NCBI GenBank assembly: GCA_027946555.1
Contig: JAPEVC010000092.1
Location: 1 to 64,000 of the forward strand
Reading direction: 5' to 3'
DNA: 64,000 nt
Origin: Gnomoniopsis sp. IMI 355080
Lineage: Eukaryota; Ascomycota; Sordariomycetes; Diaporthales; Gnomoniaceae
The first letter of the stretch is position 1. Each line of letters opens with the position of its first letter. Below, one piece after another: positions 46,020 to 59,564 of the stretch. Position numbers and translations under genes: made by a program. The notes beneath the pieces were generated by a model. It saw only the letters and a list, made by a program, of their open reading frames with translations. It made no database searches and had not been told where the DNA came from.

Positions 46020-46806
46020 AGTGAAAGGACGGGACTTGTCTTTTGCTGCCTGGATGAGAACATCACACAGATGCGTCGGGGAGTAGAAACGTTATGGATA
46101 TGATACCACGGACATGAGGGAGCCTCTTTTTCCTTCCTTGGGGCATGAGAGATTTGGGGGGATTAATTCTGGACGGGGTTTCTGATAGGTCGCGGATGAT
46201 ACCACTTCATGTAATTGAATCAAGTTAATCACTTTGTAATAAGCAACTGACTCAAACTTGTTCTCGTTCTGGACGGCCTCATGGAATCTGAGTCTGCGTG
46301 ACCACGAGCACGGATATAGTAAGCTTTCTTGGAATGAATGTCACCGATTCCAGAACAAGTGGCAGGCTGCCAGTCCTCAAATATTGACATTTAAAAAACC
46401 CTTGATTTTGCTGCCATGCCCCGCGGTTGTTGGACTGCTGGTCATAGACATATCCCTATGCGGAAGCCCAGTGAGGCATATCCACAGTGATGGCCATGCC
46501 ACAATTGCGTCGACCTGACTACCCACGCGGAAGGTTCACGGATATTGCAGAACTATATTCGAACTTTGCAAAGAGGCTGGTATCATTCGCTGCTTGCTTT
46601 TTCTATCTTTTCTAGCATGGCCACATCCGGTTCGATAAGCACCATTCCACCCAGATTTCGCGGCCTGCTCTCCTATCGATTGTGTAGTAGATTCATGTGT
46701 CTCATCATGAATATGCATATCCAGTATCCATATGTCCAATTATTTAGTATATGCCACAAAAAAGCCGCCCTCTGGCATTAATGTTCGCAGCTCGACTTGT
46801 CCTCGC
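46020..46806. other. Intergenic, convergent 3' ends
   Basis: The PMP3-like and aspartic protease genes converge here. No gene or strong structure is seen. Confidence 0.55.
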
Positions 46807-48302
46807 TTAAACCAATGAAACTAGCACAGCTAGCCCCGCAACCAGCGCTAACAGCATGCCCGCTGGCTTCGTGATATCCCCGGCGCTGCTAGAGTCGGTA
46901 CTGGTCGATGCGTCTGCGCTTGCAGAACACGACCCAGTGAACCCCGACGCGCCGGCGCTTCCTGTGGGAATGGCCTGCTCGTCGGTCCCGCAGCTGGTAT
47001 ACTGCGCCATTGAGATCTTCATGTTGGTCTGGTCAAACACCACGTACGCGTTGCGCAAGAACGTATCGCCCAGCAGCGCGGTGATGCCGCTGCCCGTCTG
47101 CAAAGGCATGACACCCAGCACACACGTGTTGCCATCCTGCAGGACGAACTGATCCATGGGCACGTTGATGGTGACGCCGTTGAAGCCGAACGCCAGCTTG
47201 TTGGAGCTTGACGCCGCGCTGCAGTCGACCAATAGCAAGCCAGACTGCGAGTCATACTCGGCGCCAATGTCTTCGGCCATGGCCGACACAATGTCGGTGG
47301 GCAGCTCGCACAGCGACGAGCCCGTGTCGAGCACAACGCCCGACAGCGCAGAGTTGGCAAACTTGGTCGTGCCCGAGCTGTTGATGTAGCTCAGCGACGT
47401 CATGGCGACCCCGTAGCGCTGGATGTCACCCGTCGTGCGCGCCGAAATGTCCATCGACGCCAGGCTGCCTGAGAATTTCTTGGTGTCGACGCCGCCGAAG
47501 ACGATGGTCCCGCCGGCCGTGTCGGAGTTGCCGAGCGCGACGGAGAAGGCCTTGGTGTTGGTCAGACCCTGCTCTTGCAGCGCGTCGACAAAGTTGGAGT
47601 AGTTGAGGTTGACGCCATCGCCAAATCCAAGGCCCAGAATACCCTCATTCAGATCCTCCGAGGCGGTGGCCTTGCCGAACTGCACCTTGGTCAAGTTCTT
47701 GCTCGCGCCCGGAATGCCTACGCTGTCAATGTAGTAATCGATGGCGACCTCGCCCGAGCCGTAAACGATTTGCGAAGACTCGCCAGTGGCATTGGCCGAG
47801 GTCGAAGTGCTTGGGTTGTATGTTCCCAGGGCCGTGCACTGGGCCTGTTCGGAATTCGAGAAGTCGCTGTCATCGCAGTTGGGGTCGACAAAAAGTTCGT
47901 CGGAGCCGGTATCGATGGCGACTTTGACGGGCTGAGAGTTGGAGCCAAAAATCACTGTGAAAGGCGGGCAAGAATCGCGGCAACGGTCAGCCGACTGAAA
48001 TGTGCCAAGAGACGGGGAGGGGACAAGAGAAAGCTTGTCTCGACGACCAAGCCGGCAAGGTTCTTTCAGGAATGCTTACATTCAATCAGATAACTCGTAT
48101 CTTGTTCATTGACCAGACTTGCTGAGGCTTGACGGCCCGAAAGGGTCCTCGAGGAGCGGTCGCCGCGCTTGATCGGAAAGGAGATGAAGCCTGGATTTGA
48201 GTCCTCTGCTTGGCGTGGCGTCGGCGCCGTCACAGAGGCGGCGTGGACATCTGGTATGGCGGCCAGCGCACCCAAAAGAATTGTTGACAACTTTGAGACC
48301 AT
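46807..48302 (-). CDS. GPI-type secreted aspartic protease (yapsin/CtsD-like)
   Basis: Two exons: 48080-48302 and 46807-47954; 456 residues. The splice gives SYLIELIFGSNSQPVKVAID. A signal peptide (MVSKLSTILLGALAAIPDVHA) and a short propeptide with a KR site precede the mature pepsin-family domain. The two catalytic Asp are in AIDTGSDEL (about residue 89) and VLDTGSSLCEL (about 283). The C terminus is Ser/Thr-rich (STSTDSSSAGD) and ends in a hydrophobic tail (PAGMLLALVAGLAVLVSLV), a typical GPI-attachment signal. The protease should therefore sit on the plasma membrane or in the wall and process secreted or wall proteins, like yeast yapsins or the Aspergillus OpsB/CtsD group. Several NST/NLT-type sequons are present. 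Confidence 0.92.
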
Positions 48303-48360
48303 CTTGACTTTTGTTGCGACTCTATTATTTCCACCCAAAGGAGACAAAAGCCACTCCAAA

Positions 48361-48376
48361 GGAAATATTATATGGC
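48361..48376 (-). promoter_or_regulatory. TATA-like element of the aspartic protease gene
   Basis: GCCATATAATATTTCC on the minus strand lies about 60-70 bp upstream of the start codon at 48302. Confidence 0.35.
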
Positions 48377-50457
48377 AAACGGACGTGTGGCGAGGGAGGA
48401 CACGGTCATCTAGTTTGTTTGTCACTCGGCAACTGTCGACCCGTGACTGACTTCGCTTAAGAAACGGAGTAAAGCACTTATTATGCAAATGGCGATGGGC
48501 GGAATGTGTCTCCGGTCAGATTATGCTCTGAGTCGCAGGGAGAGAGAGCAGTTGGACTAACACAATTGCCAAATGGGTGAAGGAAGTAAAATGTGAGGGA
48601 CAGGCAAAGTAGGCAGGAATTGGATAGAAGAATAGTACGAGAGACTTGGGGCAGAGCGTCAACAAGTCCATGCATGTGCTAGACCTCAGATGGCCCACAT
48701 TTGTTGCAGATCAAAGGCCCCAGGATGGTGGCGGGCTGAATGACGATGATGCATTGTTACAGACAGCCAGGAAACCTAGACTGTCACCGTATGGGAACGC
48801 TTGCTACGCTGTCACACACAACCATTGATGCTGCGCCTCACTGCCTCTGCGCACAGGCAGCGGCACCGCAGCACTACGGAGACAGCACTTTCAGCTACCC
48901 AGGCTACCACAGTAATCATAAATCATCAGCAGAGGCTGAAAACCGGTTCATGGCCTTTGGGTGGTCCACCACCGCACGGGCAGAGCAAAGACTGCGCGTG
49001 CATGTGAGAATCAGGGCTGTTCATCAGAACTATTGTCACGACATTGGGAACATTGCTCCATGTCCTGGATCTGGATCTGGATCTGGATCTGGATCTCGCA
49101 GAACATGAGTGTGGCCAACCTTTGTCGAGCGAGGCAGCCAAATGCAGGTTGCTGCAGGTGGTCACCAGGGAATGTGCCCCACCCAGTCAGATCAACCTAA
49201 ATGAGGCAAGGCTTGCCCCGGAGCCCAGAATCCCGGGACGTTGATGAGGTTGTTTGTGTATGACCTTGACTGGAGCGCTAGCATGGTGACAATGTCTAGA
49301 ACGTCCATACAAGGAGATTTTAGACAGTTTATGTCGCCTGTACTATGTACTATTGTACGGTTTTCCTACTTTCATATTTGCTGCGGTCAAGGCTAGACAT
49401 TACTCAATAATTGGCAATGTCTTATGTACTGTGTGCAGAAAGCGACGTCATGCCAATCTGGCACACAGTACGTACTCTTTTATAATTCAGCAAAGCTCGG
49501 GTCCTTCCGTTCCATGTCTCAGTCAGCCACAATTCGGCTTCTCTACCAGAGGTATGCATAGTAAAGTACCAAGCCTCCTCGTCCGCCGCTTATGTATTGT
49601 CTATTACCAAAATAGGATAGGACGAAATGGAGAAGAAAAGCGAGTCACAAATTAAGTAACCTATGGCAATCCGCTGACGCGTCCCCACCAACTGCAGCAC
49701 GCAGACAGCAAAATGTTACACCGCATAGTGCCCGCGAGCGAGAAACACCCCGAAATCTGCTGTGTATCGCATCGGGTCCAACTTCCTCCTTTCTCCAACC
49801 CACAAAGTTTCAGAAGGCACCGTGGGCACAGCCATCCTTGCCGCTCGCATGCCGCATTTCCTTCAATCCAGTAAACACAAACCACACTACCCCCCGCCCC
49901 CTCACCAAGAATAGGTTGTGCAGATGCAAGGTGCATTGCCGCTATTGCCATATAATAAAGGCATTGTTAATATTCCGATGCACTATGTGCGTCAAGTGCC
50001 GCCCGCCCGCGCGCGTCTTTCTCGACCTTGGCGCCTGCCTAGTTGCCTGACAGAAGCTTAATGGGTTAAAAAGACAGGCTGATCGATAAAAATAGCACCC
50101 TTCAAGTATTGCGGACAAAGTGCGCTACCGCTGTAAGTCCAATGCACCGGCGTAGTATCGGGGCCGAAGCCTTTAGGGAGAGAACACAGTTTTTCAATAT
50201 TGCTTGTGTGCTGCAACACCAAAAAAGACAAATTATACCGGAAAATCCGAGCTGCCAACCAGAAAATGCATAGCCAGGTACAGGTCCATGTACCAGTCCA
50301 CCGCCTTTTCCTCAACGCCGACCATGCATATATATGGTATGAAGATGCCCATATAACAAACCCCAAGGAAACCGTCATCCGTACCGTGTAAACATAGACC
50401 GCATGCGGACTCGCCGCCAAGGACCTTCTAAGGCTCGTATACCAGCGGCGGCACGCT
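48377..50457. other. Gene-free 2.1 kb
   Basis: It contains five perfect GGATCT units at 49067-49096. There is no supported gene; several short frames on both strands have no recognisable pattern. Confidence 0.5.
49067..49096. repeat. (GGATCT)5 hexanucleotide repeat
   Basis: Five perfect tandem copies of GGATCT in non-coding DNA, a likely length-variable microsatellite. Confidence 0.95.
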
Positions 50458-51722
50458 TCAGTCCTCCGCATCACCGTTGACAATGGCAGACTTGGCCTCT
50501 TTCTGGGGCGAATACAGCTGGAACTGGACGAAAATGATGGCGTCCTCCACAATGGTACCCAGTGAGCCCAGCAGCCAGGGGAGAGCTTTAAGGAGATAGG
50601 CTCCATTTTGGGAGTACGCAAAGAGGCTAGCGCCGTAGGTGAGGTTGCCTGTGAGTGAGAGGAGGAAGAACAGAAGGGCGAGACCTGTAAGCAAATGTCA
50701 GCCTTTTGGCCATCCATCAAGTTAAGTTCGTCGGCAACACCAAGAACATACCCTCCGTAGACTTCTCCCGCCAGTTCTTGATGATTTGCGGGATCCGCGC
50801 AGTCAAATAGCACACCGCACTCATATAGCCTAGAACCAGCCCCACCACCATACTCGTCTGCCCCTTCCCATTCTCCTCGCCCGGCGCGCCATCATCTCCA
50901 GGCACGCCCGCATCGGTGCCGACAACCTCGCGACTTACGAACCACGCCGCAACGCCCAGCGCATACACGGCACCCAGGCTCAGGGTATTCGTCAGCCACG
51001 CGCTACGCTGGGGCGTCTCGTCTTCGCCCGTGATCATGCGCGCCAGCGGATCCAGCCCGGACGAACCCCTCCGCACGGAATGGCGGCGTTGACTACCCGG
51101 CAACCCGCCATTGGCGCTGGAGCTGGACCGCCGGCGGGGCGAGAGGAGCGGCTCTTCTTCGGCGGCGACGGCGTTCTCTGCTTCGAGCGAGAGGCGGGCG
51201 CGGCGGCGCTTGCGGGAGTTAAGTGTGTTGTAGTAGACGCATTGCGTGATTAGGACGGCGTCGGCGAAGCAGAAATAGATGCCGATTGCGATGGCGGAGG
51301 GAGTGAGGTTGGTTGCGAGGGCGCCTGTTTGGAGAAGCAGGATGTCAGCCTGGATGATAGACGGTGTTGCGCCGCGTGAAGTAAAAGACATAGGCTTGAA
51401 GCTGCAAAGTATGTGGTACACTGAGTTAGGAGAGGACAGCCCGGGTTACACACCTGCCAAGTTGGTCAAGTCACCCAGCAACCAGATGAGCAGGAAGCCC
51501 ATGGACAGGCCATCGGCGGATTTGGCTTTGTAGTTAGTGATAAGCTGGGGAAGCTGCGGGCGTCTGTTAGAATGGCACAGAAATTCGAGGCCTGGCGGAG
51601 GAGCATACGAGAAGGCAGATCCAGGCGACCAGACTGATACAGCCAAAGATGCCCGAGAGTGATTGCCCTATCTCTGACGTCGTCGTTACTGTGGAACGCA
51701 TCGCCGCGGCGGATGCGGTCAT
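50458..51722 (-). CDS. PQ-loop vacuolar basic amino-acid transporter (Ypq-type)
   Basis: Four exons: 51609-51722, 51454-51553, 50752-51324 and 50458-50684; 337 residues. The two PQ-loops are clear: LPQLITNYKAKSADGLSMGF (about residues 39-58), created by the first splice, and RIPQIIKNWREKSTEGLALL (about 248-267), completed by the last splice. Seven membrane helices are expected. A long hydrophilic loop in the middle contains an EEEPLL dileucine-type motif, which sorts such proteins to the vacuole or lysosome, and an Arg/Ser-rich stretch. Yeast Ypq1-3 and human PQLC2 move cationic amino acids across this membrane. The second intron is 129 bp, longer than the others, and a cryptic acceptor inside it could give an alternative form. 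Confidence 0.9.
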
Positions 51723-53100
51723 GACCAGTGAATGAGATTTGGAGCAATGGTTTTCTCTCTCGCGAGGAGCTCTATCGAGAAAATGACAAATTAAAAAATC
51801 CCTGAAAATAGAGGAATGATCCGCGACTCCAAAGAGCAAAAGTGAAGAGACTTTTCTGTCCTGGTCTGCTGAGAGGAGAGAGTTGGAGGACAGTGCCTCG
51901 CCTGATCCGGTGGGCTTATCGGTGAGAAAAAGATAAGAGGGCCCACCAAAATTAATAGCCTTGGTCTTTGCGCGCGTGCCGATGTCATCAGACGGGACCA
52001 CACAGATGATCAATCCCTGCAACTTGCAAAAGCATATCTGGGATTCGTCCGATTCGTTGAGAGGGATTCAAGGCGGAATCGTACACCAAGGCGAATGTGT
52101 GTATGTGCGTGAGGGACAGCATTATCATTGTGCAAGCATTCCACAAAACTCGCTGCATGTATGATTGAATCTCAAAAACTAAAGTAGTATAGTAAACTAT
52201 GGAACGCATCATATCGCGACTGCAATATGTGCTGAAGCCCCCGAGCGAGAGCTCCAGCTCGCAGGTACCAATGGATAGATTGCAAGTTGCGGACAGGCAG
52301 CAAACGGTATTCACGTTATTTCGGTTTCTCTGAGAGTCTTGAATCTCTGTCAAAGTTCTTTACACTTCTTCCGCGGGAATAAACAATCATACGACACACA
52401 GATCTTACAGATTCGCATGAACGTCTGAGTCGCCATCCACAACAGCCTTGAAGTACTACATCGAGGCTGCGAGCAGTATCCCGGCTGCACATGGTCAGGT
52501 ATCGATTCGGATAGAGACAACAAGCAAAGGAAGGGAAATCCGACAACTTCTCGCTTTGCCGAGGACCACAAGGTATATGTTGGACACTACTTGTTCCCAA
52601 TAGAGTTTTCTGCTACCTAGAACTATACGCTTCTCTCGATGATGCATTGCAGTCTCAAATGGGAGGACCGCTGAATCCGGTTAGCTTACGGCCCAGATCC
52701 ACCATTTGACTCTCACCATAGATACCTAAGTACCTGCTTAGGTAGAAACACTGGCTGGTAGGTTGCATGGCTCATTTGGACACTGCAATGAAACTCATCA
52801 ACGAGTAACAATGAATTGAAAATCACATACGTTTTTACTGTCGGGAGTCCACTTGCGTTGCTGCATCTGCTGACCAGCAGCGCAAGGAATGCTGGCAGCA
52901 CTTAGATGTTCCACGTGGGGCGTTTGCGCCACACGTCGATTCGCTATCAGTGCTCATTGAGACGTGCCGCGTGCACATGTGAACGTTGCTGCATCAACTG
53001 ACACATTGCCTGAAAGTGATAGGCACATCAACAAGTCGCGTCTCCTTTCTCTTATTCTTGAAATCTCATACTCAAAAAAAGAAACATACAAATTATCAAA
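51723..53100. other. Intergenic, divergent
   Basis: Promoters of the PQ-loop gene (minus) and the S1 nuclease gene (plus) with about 1 kb between. The last 60 bp contain A-rich leader sequence. The palindromic TACCTAAGTACC motif is at about 52725-52736. No gene is seen. Confidence 0.5.
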
Positions 53101-54257
53101 ATGAGGTTATCAAGTCCCCTCACTATAGGTCTTCTGGCCGCTCCGGAAGCGATAGCATGGGGAGGTAAGTATCTCGATCTTATTCACATTCACAGGCACT
53201 CACACGCGCACAGGATTCGGCCACATCACCATTGCCTACGTAGCCAGCAACTTTGTCCAGCCCCAAACAGCCCACTACTTCCAGACTCTCCTGCGCAATG
53301 ACACCTCAGATTACCTGGCCAACGTCGCGACCTGGGCGGACAGTATCCGCTACACCAAATGGGGCCACTACACCGGCGTCTATCACTTCATTGACGCCAA
53401 AGACTCGCCGCCCACCTCCTGCACCGTCGACCTGGACCGCGACTGCAAAGCCGAAGGCTGCGTCGTTACCGCCATCCAGAACTACACCTCGCAGATTCTC
53501 GACCCGGACATGCCTGCGTGGCTGCGCGCACAGGCCGCCAAATTCGTGGTGCACTTTGTCGGGGACATCCACCAGCCGCTGCATGACGAGGATGTTGCAA
53601 GGGGTGGGAATGGGATCCACGTGCTGTGGGATGGGCATGACTTGAACTTGCATCATGTCTGGGATTCTAGCATTGCGGAACGCTGGGTCGGTGGGGTGAG
53701 GAGGAAGCCGTACAATGAGGCGCAGAAGTGGGCAAGTGAACTCACGGCCAAGATCACAGATGGCGAGTTCAAGACAGAGAGTACCAAGTGGTTGGATGGT
53801 GTCGATTTCGAGGATCCCATTGGTACCGCGTTGGGTTGGGCGAGAGAGGGTAATGCATATGTGTGCTCACATGGTAAGGAGCTCGTTTTCTTTTGATTCA
53901 TGCTTCGCTGTTCCTTTTCATCTTGTCGATAATTTCGAGACGAGATTCGCAGTCGGATGCTGCAGTGACGTCTCTCCCCTTTCCCATTCGAGAACTATTC
54001 TATTTCTGTCCTGCTTGCTCCGCTGGTACTTTGTTTCCTTCAGAAGGAACAAAACTACGTACTCCATTGCCTTGCTGACCTTTCGAACAGTGCTCCCAGA
54101 GGGACCGGCCGCTATTGTGGGACAGGAGCTTGGAGGGGAATACTACGAGAAGGCCGCGCCGGTGATCGAAGTGCAGGTCGCTCGCGCTGGTTATCGACTA
54201 GCAGCTTGGCTTGACTTGATTGTGGCGGCTGCGAAGACGACGGAAGATGAGCTGTAA
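53101..54257 (+). CDS. Secreted S1/P1-type nuclease
   Basis: Three exons: 53101-53164, 53214-53873 and 54091-54257; 296 residues. A signal peptide ends before Trp in AIAWGGFGHIT; the mature N-terminal Trp is a zinc ligand in this family. Other ligand motifs are in order: His in GFGH, Asp in ATWADSI, His in GVYHF, then VHFVGDIHQPLHDEDVARGG and WDGHDLNLHHVWDSSI, which supply the remaining His and Asp residues for three zincs. These enzymes degrade single-stranded DNA and RNA and act as 3'-nucleotidases, often to obtain phosphate. The last intron is 217 bp, much longer than is usual here. It retains part of a frame, but splicing is needed to reach PEGPAAIVGQELGGEYYEKA, the conserved C-terminal segment. 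Confidence 0.93.
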
Positions 54258-55608
54258 TCACGGCAATCATTCTCTCAGAGCCATCACCATATAAACGGAC
54301 TGTGCTCGCAGGTTACAGGGCAAACCAACGCCACTGTGCATCATTATAAAGCATCACTATAGACTTGCCGTACTCACCAAACAATCCGCGTGGGCAACGG
54401 GCTGCCTGCTATCGGTGTATCATCAAGCCTTCGCTGTTTACTTAGAATATTTGGTTCCGCATGTTCGGCCGACATCCTGCGCGGCTCAACGTCGGTTCAC
54501 TTCGTGCTTTTGTCTCGAAACTGACGAGATGAACAACGAAGAACGGGCTGCCGAACGCGTTTCATAGAAAGAGAATAGCCTGGAGTCACTTACGTTCTCT
54601 TTCTCGTTTGGGAGCCGAGCCAGATTCAGGTTTGCAGCATTCCGTCCTGTATGTTTTTCATGTTGAGCATATATAACATAGTCAACTTTTATCGACGAAG
54701 AGAACAAGGTAAACAGCTGACAATCCCGCCTGCGAGCCTCGTTGGTCGCGTAAGTGGAAGTGTCAGACGCATGTTATGCATTACCGAGCCACATCACAAA
54801 TGCAATAGCTTCACAAGAAATCTTGCAGCAAGAGGGGCGATAGTACAAGTGGTAGTGGGGATCTATCTGATTTATGAGGAGAATGAGGCTGCCAAGTGCG
54901 AGACAGCGAATGATATTACGCGACAAATCAAACTGGAATGTTGTTCGTGATGGTTTCTACATAGTATATACCGAAGTTATATTGCTCTGTATTTCTAGCA
55001 AGGGCACCCATGGCGACTTGACTCTTGCCCTAGCCGCTACGCCCAAGGTGCCCAAAGCGCGCGTTGTTGCTGGACCAACGGCGAACAACGCCTGAATGTT
55101 TTCAGTGGAACCAGTGACGTTCCTCTGAGCATACACTGCCTGCCAGCCCATTGACTTCCTGCAACCCAACATAAAGTGGGCATCTTTCAGTCCAGCCCTT
55201 GCTTTTTCGAGTCTCTTGCATTTGATTCTAGAGATTGAGTGTCAATCTGTACCCAACGCATCACAATCCACCCCACCTTTTGCGGCTCGGCTCTCACATG
55301 TTTTTGGGTTACGCGTTGCTGATAACCTTGAACTGTGTGTGTTGTCAAGCCATTGCAAAGCCTCGCCGCTTCCACACTGCACAACAAAGGTTCTTCTCAT
55401 CCGACTATATCGATCGCCACGAACCTGAGATCAGTACCATTTTAATCTGACAAGTCTCTTCTTCCCTCATCGTGAGCCCGTTAAACAAAGAGCCCCGTCG
55501 CAACCCCGCCTTTTGGCTATCAGCCTCACATCATTGGGCACACAACGCGCTGTATACTCAGCCACTCGAACGCTTGCCCGTGTCTTGGACGCGCGACACG
55601 TCTGAAAG
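54258..55608. other. Intergenic
   Basis: This holds the 3' region of the nuclease gene and the 5' leader of the kinase gene. Nothing distinctive is seen. Confidence 0.5.
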
Positions 55609-57663
55609 ATGTCCAATTTCATGTCGGGCATGGGTCTTGGTCGCCCCGAGACGCCTACCAGAAATACCTTCGTCGAGCCTGCCGACACACCTGCTGGCAG
55701 TCCCAGCAAGCGATCCTTCCCGCCTGGCGCTCATGAGCTCTCCCAAGCTCACGAATCTCACCATAAGCTGAACGCCAACGTCTTCGACACCCCAATCAGG
55801 CTTGGTCGCCCTCAGTCTGTCATCCACGCTCTGTCGCCTGGCAAACTCAACAACATTCAACCCACCGACGCCGACTCTGCGCATTCTGCTCTGCCCGACG
55901 ACAGCGTTCTGCAGAAGGGCAATCCCTCCACCCCGCGAAAGCTTCAGGGTCAGGAGAACACTCCACCCACCACACACAAGCAGGGCCTTTCTGTTCCCCC
56001 GAGCCATGCTGCCCTGTCAAGGCAAGAGAATTACCAGAGCCCGCGCGCGGCCCCTCCTGCCAAAAAGTTCGACACCTCTCGCGGACTCAGCGACGAGGAG
56101 CGCGAAATTCTGCAGAAGCCCAACGTGAGACGTATGGTCAATGTCACTCAGCTTTGTAAGTTACGCCACTCTCTCAGCAACTACAAGCTCAATCCACTGA
56201 CAGTGCATTTGGAAAGATTTCCTCGACTATTACTTTGACCTCCTCACCTACACTAGCAACCGCCAGAGCCGCCTGAATGCCTTCAAACAGGAGTTTCCTG
56301 CACCCCCCGAAACTGACGATGATACCTACGATCAAATGTGGAACAAGTACGCCGGTCGAGAACGAGCTAATCTCCGCAAGCGACGGGTGCGACTTCGACA
56401 GGGTGACTTTCAGATTCTCACACAGGTCGGTCAAGGTGGCTATGGCCAGGTCTTCCTGGCCCAGAAGAAGGACACCAAGGAGGTGTGTGCATTGAAGGTC
56501 ATGAGCAAAAAGCTGCTCTTCAAGCTGGATGAGGTCCGCCACGTCTTGACCGAAAGGGATATCTTGACTACTGCCAAAAGCCAGTGGCTGGTCCGCCTTC
56601 TGTACTCGTTCCAGGATGACAAGAGTATTTATCTTGCAATGGTGAGTCTTGTTTTTCGGAAAGTCTGGCGATGTCAGCTAACAATACATAGGAATACGTA
56701 CCTGGAGGCGACTTCCGCACCCTGCTGAACAACACCGGCGTGCTCTCCAACCGACACGCTCGTTTCTACATTGCAGAGATGTTCTGCTCCGTCGATGCAC
56801 TCCACCAGCTTGGCTACATCCACCGTGATCTGAAGCCCGAAAACTTCCTTGTCGACTCGTCGGGCCACGTCAAACTCACTGATTTCGGTCTAGCAGCGGG
56901 CTTCCTGGCCCCGGCCAAAATCGAGTCCATGCGCATCCGTTTGGAGAAGGCTTCAGAGACCTCGGTGCCCTTTGGCAAGCCGATGGACCAGCGAACAGTG
57001 GCTGAACGTCGGGATGGGTATCGGTCAATGCGCCAGCAAGATGAGAATTACGCCAAATCCATTGTCGGCTCCCCCGACTACATGGCGCCCGAGGTCCTTC
57101 GAGGCGAGGAATACGACTATACAGTCGACTACTGGAGTCTGGGATGTATGCTTTTCGAGGCTCTTACTGGATTCCCTCCTTTTGCCGGCGCGACGCCTGA
57201 TGAGACTTGGCGCAACCTAAAGCACTGGAAGGAAGTCCTCAAGCGACCTGTCTGGGAGGATCCAAACTATTTCCTCAGCAACCGAACCTGGACATTTATC
57301 ACTACGTGTATCAACTCGAGGTCTAAGCGATTCTCTAACATCAAGGATATTTGCGCTCACCAATACTTTGCGGAGGTCGACTGGGACACTTTACGGGAAA
57401 CCAAGGCCCCGTTTGTCCCCGAGCTAGACTCTGAGACGGATGCCGGCTACTTTGACGACTTCGAGAATGAAGCCGACATGGCCAAGTACAAGGAAGTCCA
57501 CGACAAGCAGAATGCGCTGAACGACATGGCCGATCGTCAAGATGAAATGGCCAAGTCGCTGTTTGTTGGTTTCACTTTCCGTCACCGAAAGACAGATGAG
57601 GGTAATGGCAGCCCGACGAGGAAACCCATCACCTCGGACGGCTTGTTCGGTACAATGCTGTAG
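55609..57663 (+). CDS. DBF2: NDR-family protein kinase Dbf2/SidB-type
   Basis: Three exons: 55609-56155, 56217-56641 and 56692-57663; 647 residues. A Ser/Pro-rich N terminus is followed by the Mob-binding helical region (FLDYYFDLLTYTSNRQSRLN). The kinase domain has the glycine-rich loop GQGGYGQVF, Lys in CALKVMSKK (about residue 275), YIHRDLKPEN (about 367-376), TDFGLAAGF and an extended activation segment that ends in AKSIVGSPDYMAPE. The C terminus holds the hydrophobic motif LFVGFTFRHR, whose Thr is the upstream-kinase target. In yeasts and Aspergillus, Dbf2/Sid2/SidB with Mob1 acts last in the mitotic exit/septation initiation network and drives septum formation. In Neurospora the DBF-2 homologue also controls glycogen and growth. 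Relative to COT1, the first residues and the insert in the activation segment favour Dbf2. Confidence 0.92.
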
Positions 57664-59564
57664 GGTCAGCATTTGAATGCCGGGCAACCACAAGCCAACG
57701 AAACGAGCATGACTCGAAATCGCGGGTTGCGAACCCCTGTGAGACTTTCTCCTATGAAGGCTTCGCCCACAAAGACGTACGTCGGACATACGTCCAGTCC
57801 TCTGAGCCCGACCAAGTCGGGCTGCTGACGCGAAAACATGAGCTCCGATTGATGATTTCATGTGTGGATGGGGTTGAGGTGTCCATCGGGTCACAGATGT
57901 GAAGACCCCTTCTCTTTCATCGTTGTTCATATTGGTTATCGGAATGCTTGTACAACAGATTGCACATCGGTTCGCCTAGGAGTTTGGCGCGAGATACAGG
58001 CAGGATAGAGCGATAGTGGTGGACAACACATACCTAAGGTAGGTGCTTCCAGCGGTTTGCAGGACTGGGATGGACATGGCAAGTAAATGTGATTACCTGG
58101 AAGCGCGGGTACTTTAACGGGGACCTGCACGAAAGTAAATGGCGATTGTGTGGGAGGTGGCCTTTGGTATGCCGGTCTTTCTTGTTATGCCCGAGTACAC
58201 CGGGATTGATTACTTACTGCCTAGTCGATCAGAATATCAACAATTGAATTGCGAATATCCCATGACCTTCATAAATTCTCACCACGATACTGCTGGGTAG
58301 AAACCTCACAAAGCATTGAATACCGGGTGCACGCTCTCTGTAAGTCTCACGCTCTCCATGGAGTGCCCAGTACTGATAGGTAGCACATCTCATCGATTTT
58401 TTGTGCCGTCGGATCAGCTCCGTTCTCGAAGTCGAACGTCGAAACAGCCTCAGCCTTCACCAAATCATCCCACCACCCTCAATTCCCTCCAAATTACGAA
58501 GCGAGCCATCTGACTTAAATTGCCGCAGCATCTACCTGGCATTTGTTGTGTGGAACATCAGACTTTGACGTATTCTTCCACGGGCCTTCTGTCTCCTACT
58601 AAGTGACATAACGCACTCGTGGAAACACTAGCGTTGCGTCGGGCGTCCCCAAAACTTGTCCACCCCGACAACGGAACTTTCGGCGGCCGTAGTTGCTTCG
58701 GTCCCGTCGGTGAATTCAACCTCGTCTGAATACTTCTGCTGACTTGGGGTTCGAAGAAAGAAAAATGGTTCTGATCTCTAGGGTAAGGTGTCAAAATCGC
58801 TTCGTGCTGCCAACTTTGAATTAACTTTCGCGCGATGCCACGGTGTAAGGAGGGGGGCTTTCGTCACCGCTGTAAGATCGTTCAGCCTCACATGCGACTA
58901 TGCCGGGCCAATGTCGTGGAGCGAGAGCTGTTTCGAAGAGCTACAAGTGCTTACAAGTCAATCTAAACGTCGGCGCACGGCCGCGCGGCAAGATGAACGG
59001 CTGTCAAGAGGAAGATCTTGTCTTTTATTATCCTACTCTGCTTATTTCGAACAGAGCTTGGGGATTCTCCGACCTAGCGCGAAGTAGATCATCCCGGAGG
59101 AGGCTGAAGCCTACCATGTATCTTTTCTCTTCCACGACGGACACCCGACTACCGCACCTATCATCAGTTATGGCTGTCGGCATCCGTCCGTTCAACCACG
59201 TACACCACTGTGCTTCCAGGAGACGGTTTCGTTTCAGTCGGTCCCGGCGCCGCGTCAAGTGGCTTGGTAAGAAAAGAAGAATGGCTGACCAAGTCGTCTG
59301 CACACGGTAGCGTGGCAGATGCTATGTGAGTGTGAGGCTGACCATGACATATGTACGGCCTTGCGGACATGGTTGTTGTGCTCTCCTCGGTGCATGTGTG
59401 CACGTTGGTGAGGCTAGCTACAGATATAAAGAGTGCGGACTTGCCTCCTTCTGGATTGGGACTAAAAAGCATATTGCGTTATTTGACATTTCGATCTCAG
59501 TTGTCTCAGTGAGGGGACATTTGAGTCAACTGACTATATACCCAGTACTAAACTGCTCAGCACA
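57664..59564. other. Gene-free 1.9 kb
   Basis: This holds the 3' end of the kinase gene and the 5' region of the CFEM-like gene. The palindromic ACCTAAGGTAGGT is at about 58032-58044. Short frames at 58788-59310 have no recognisable pattern. Confidence 0.5.
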
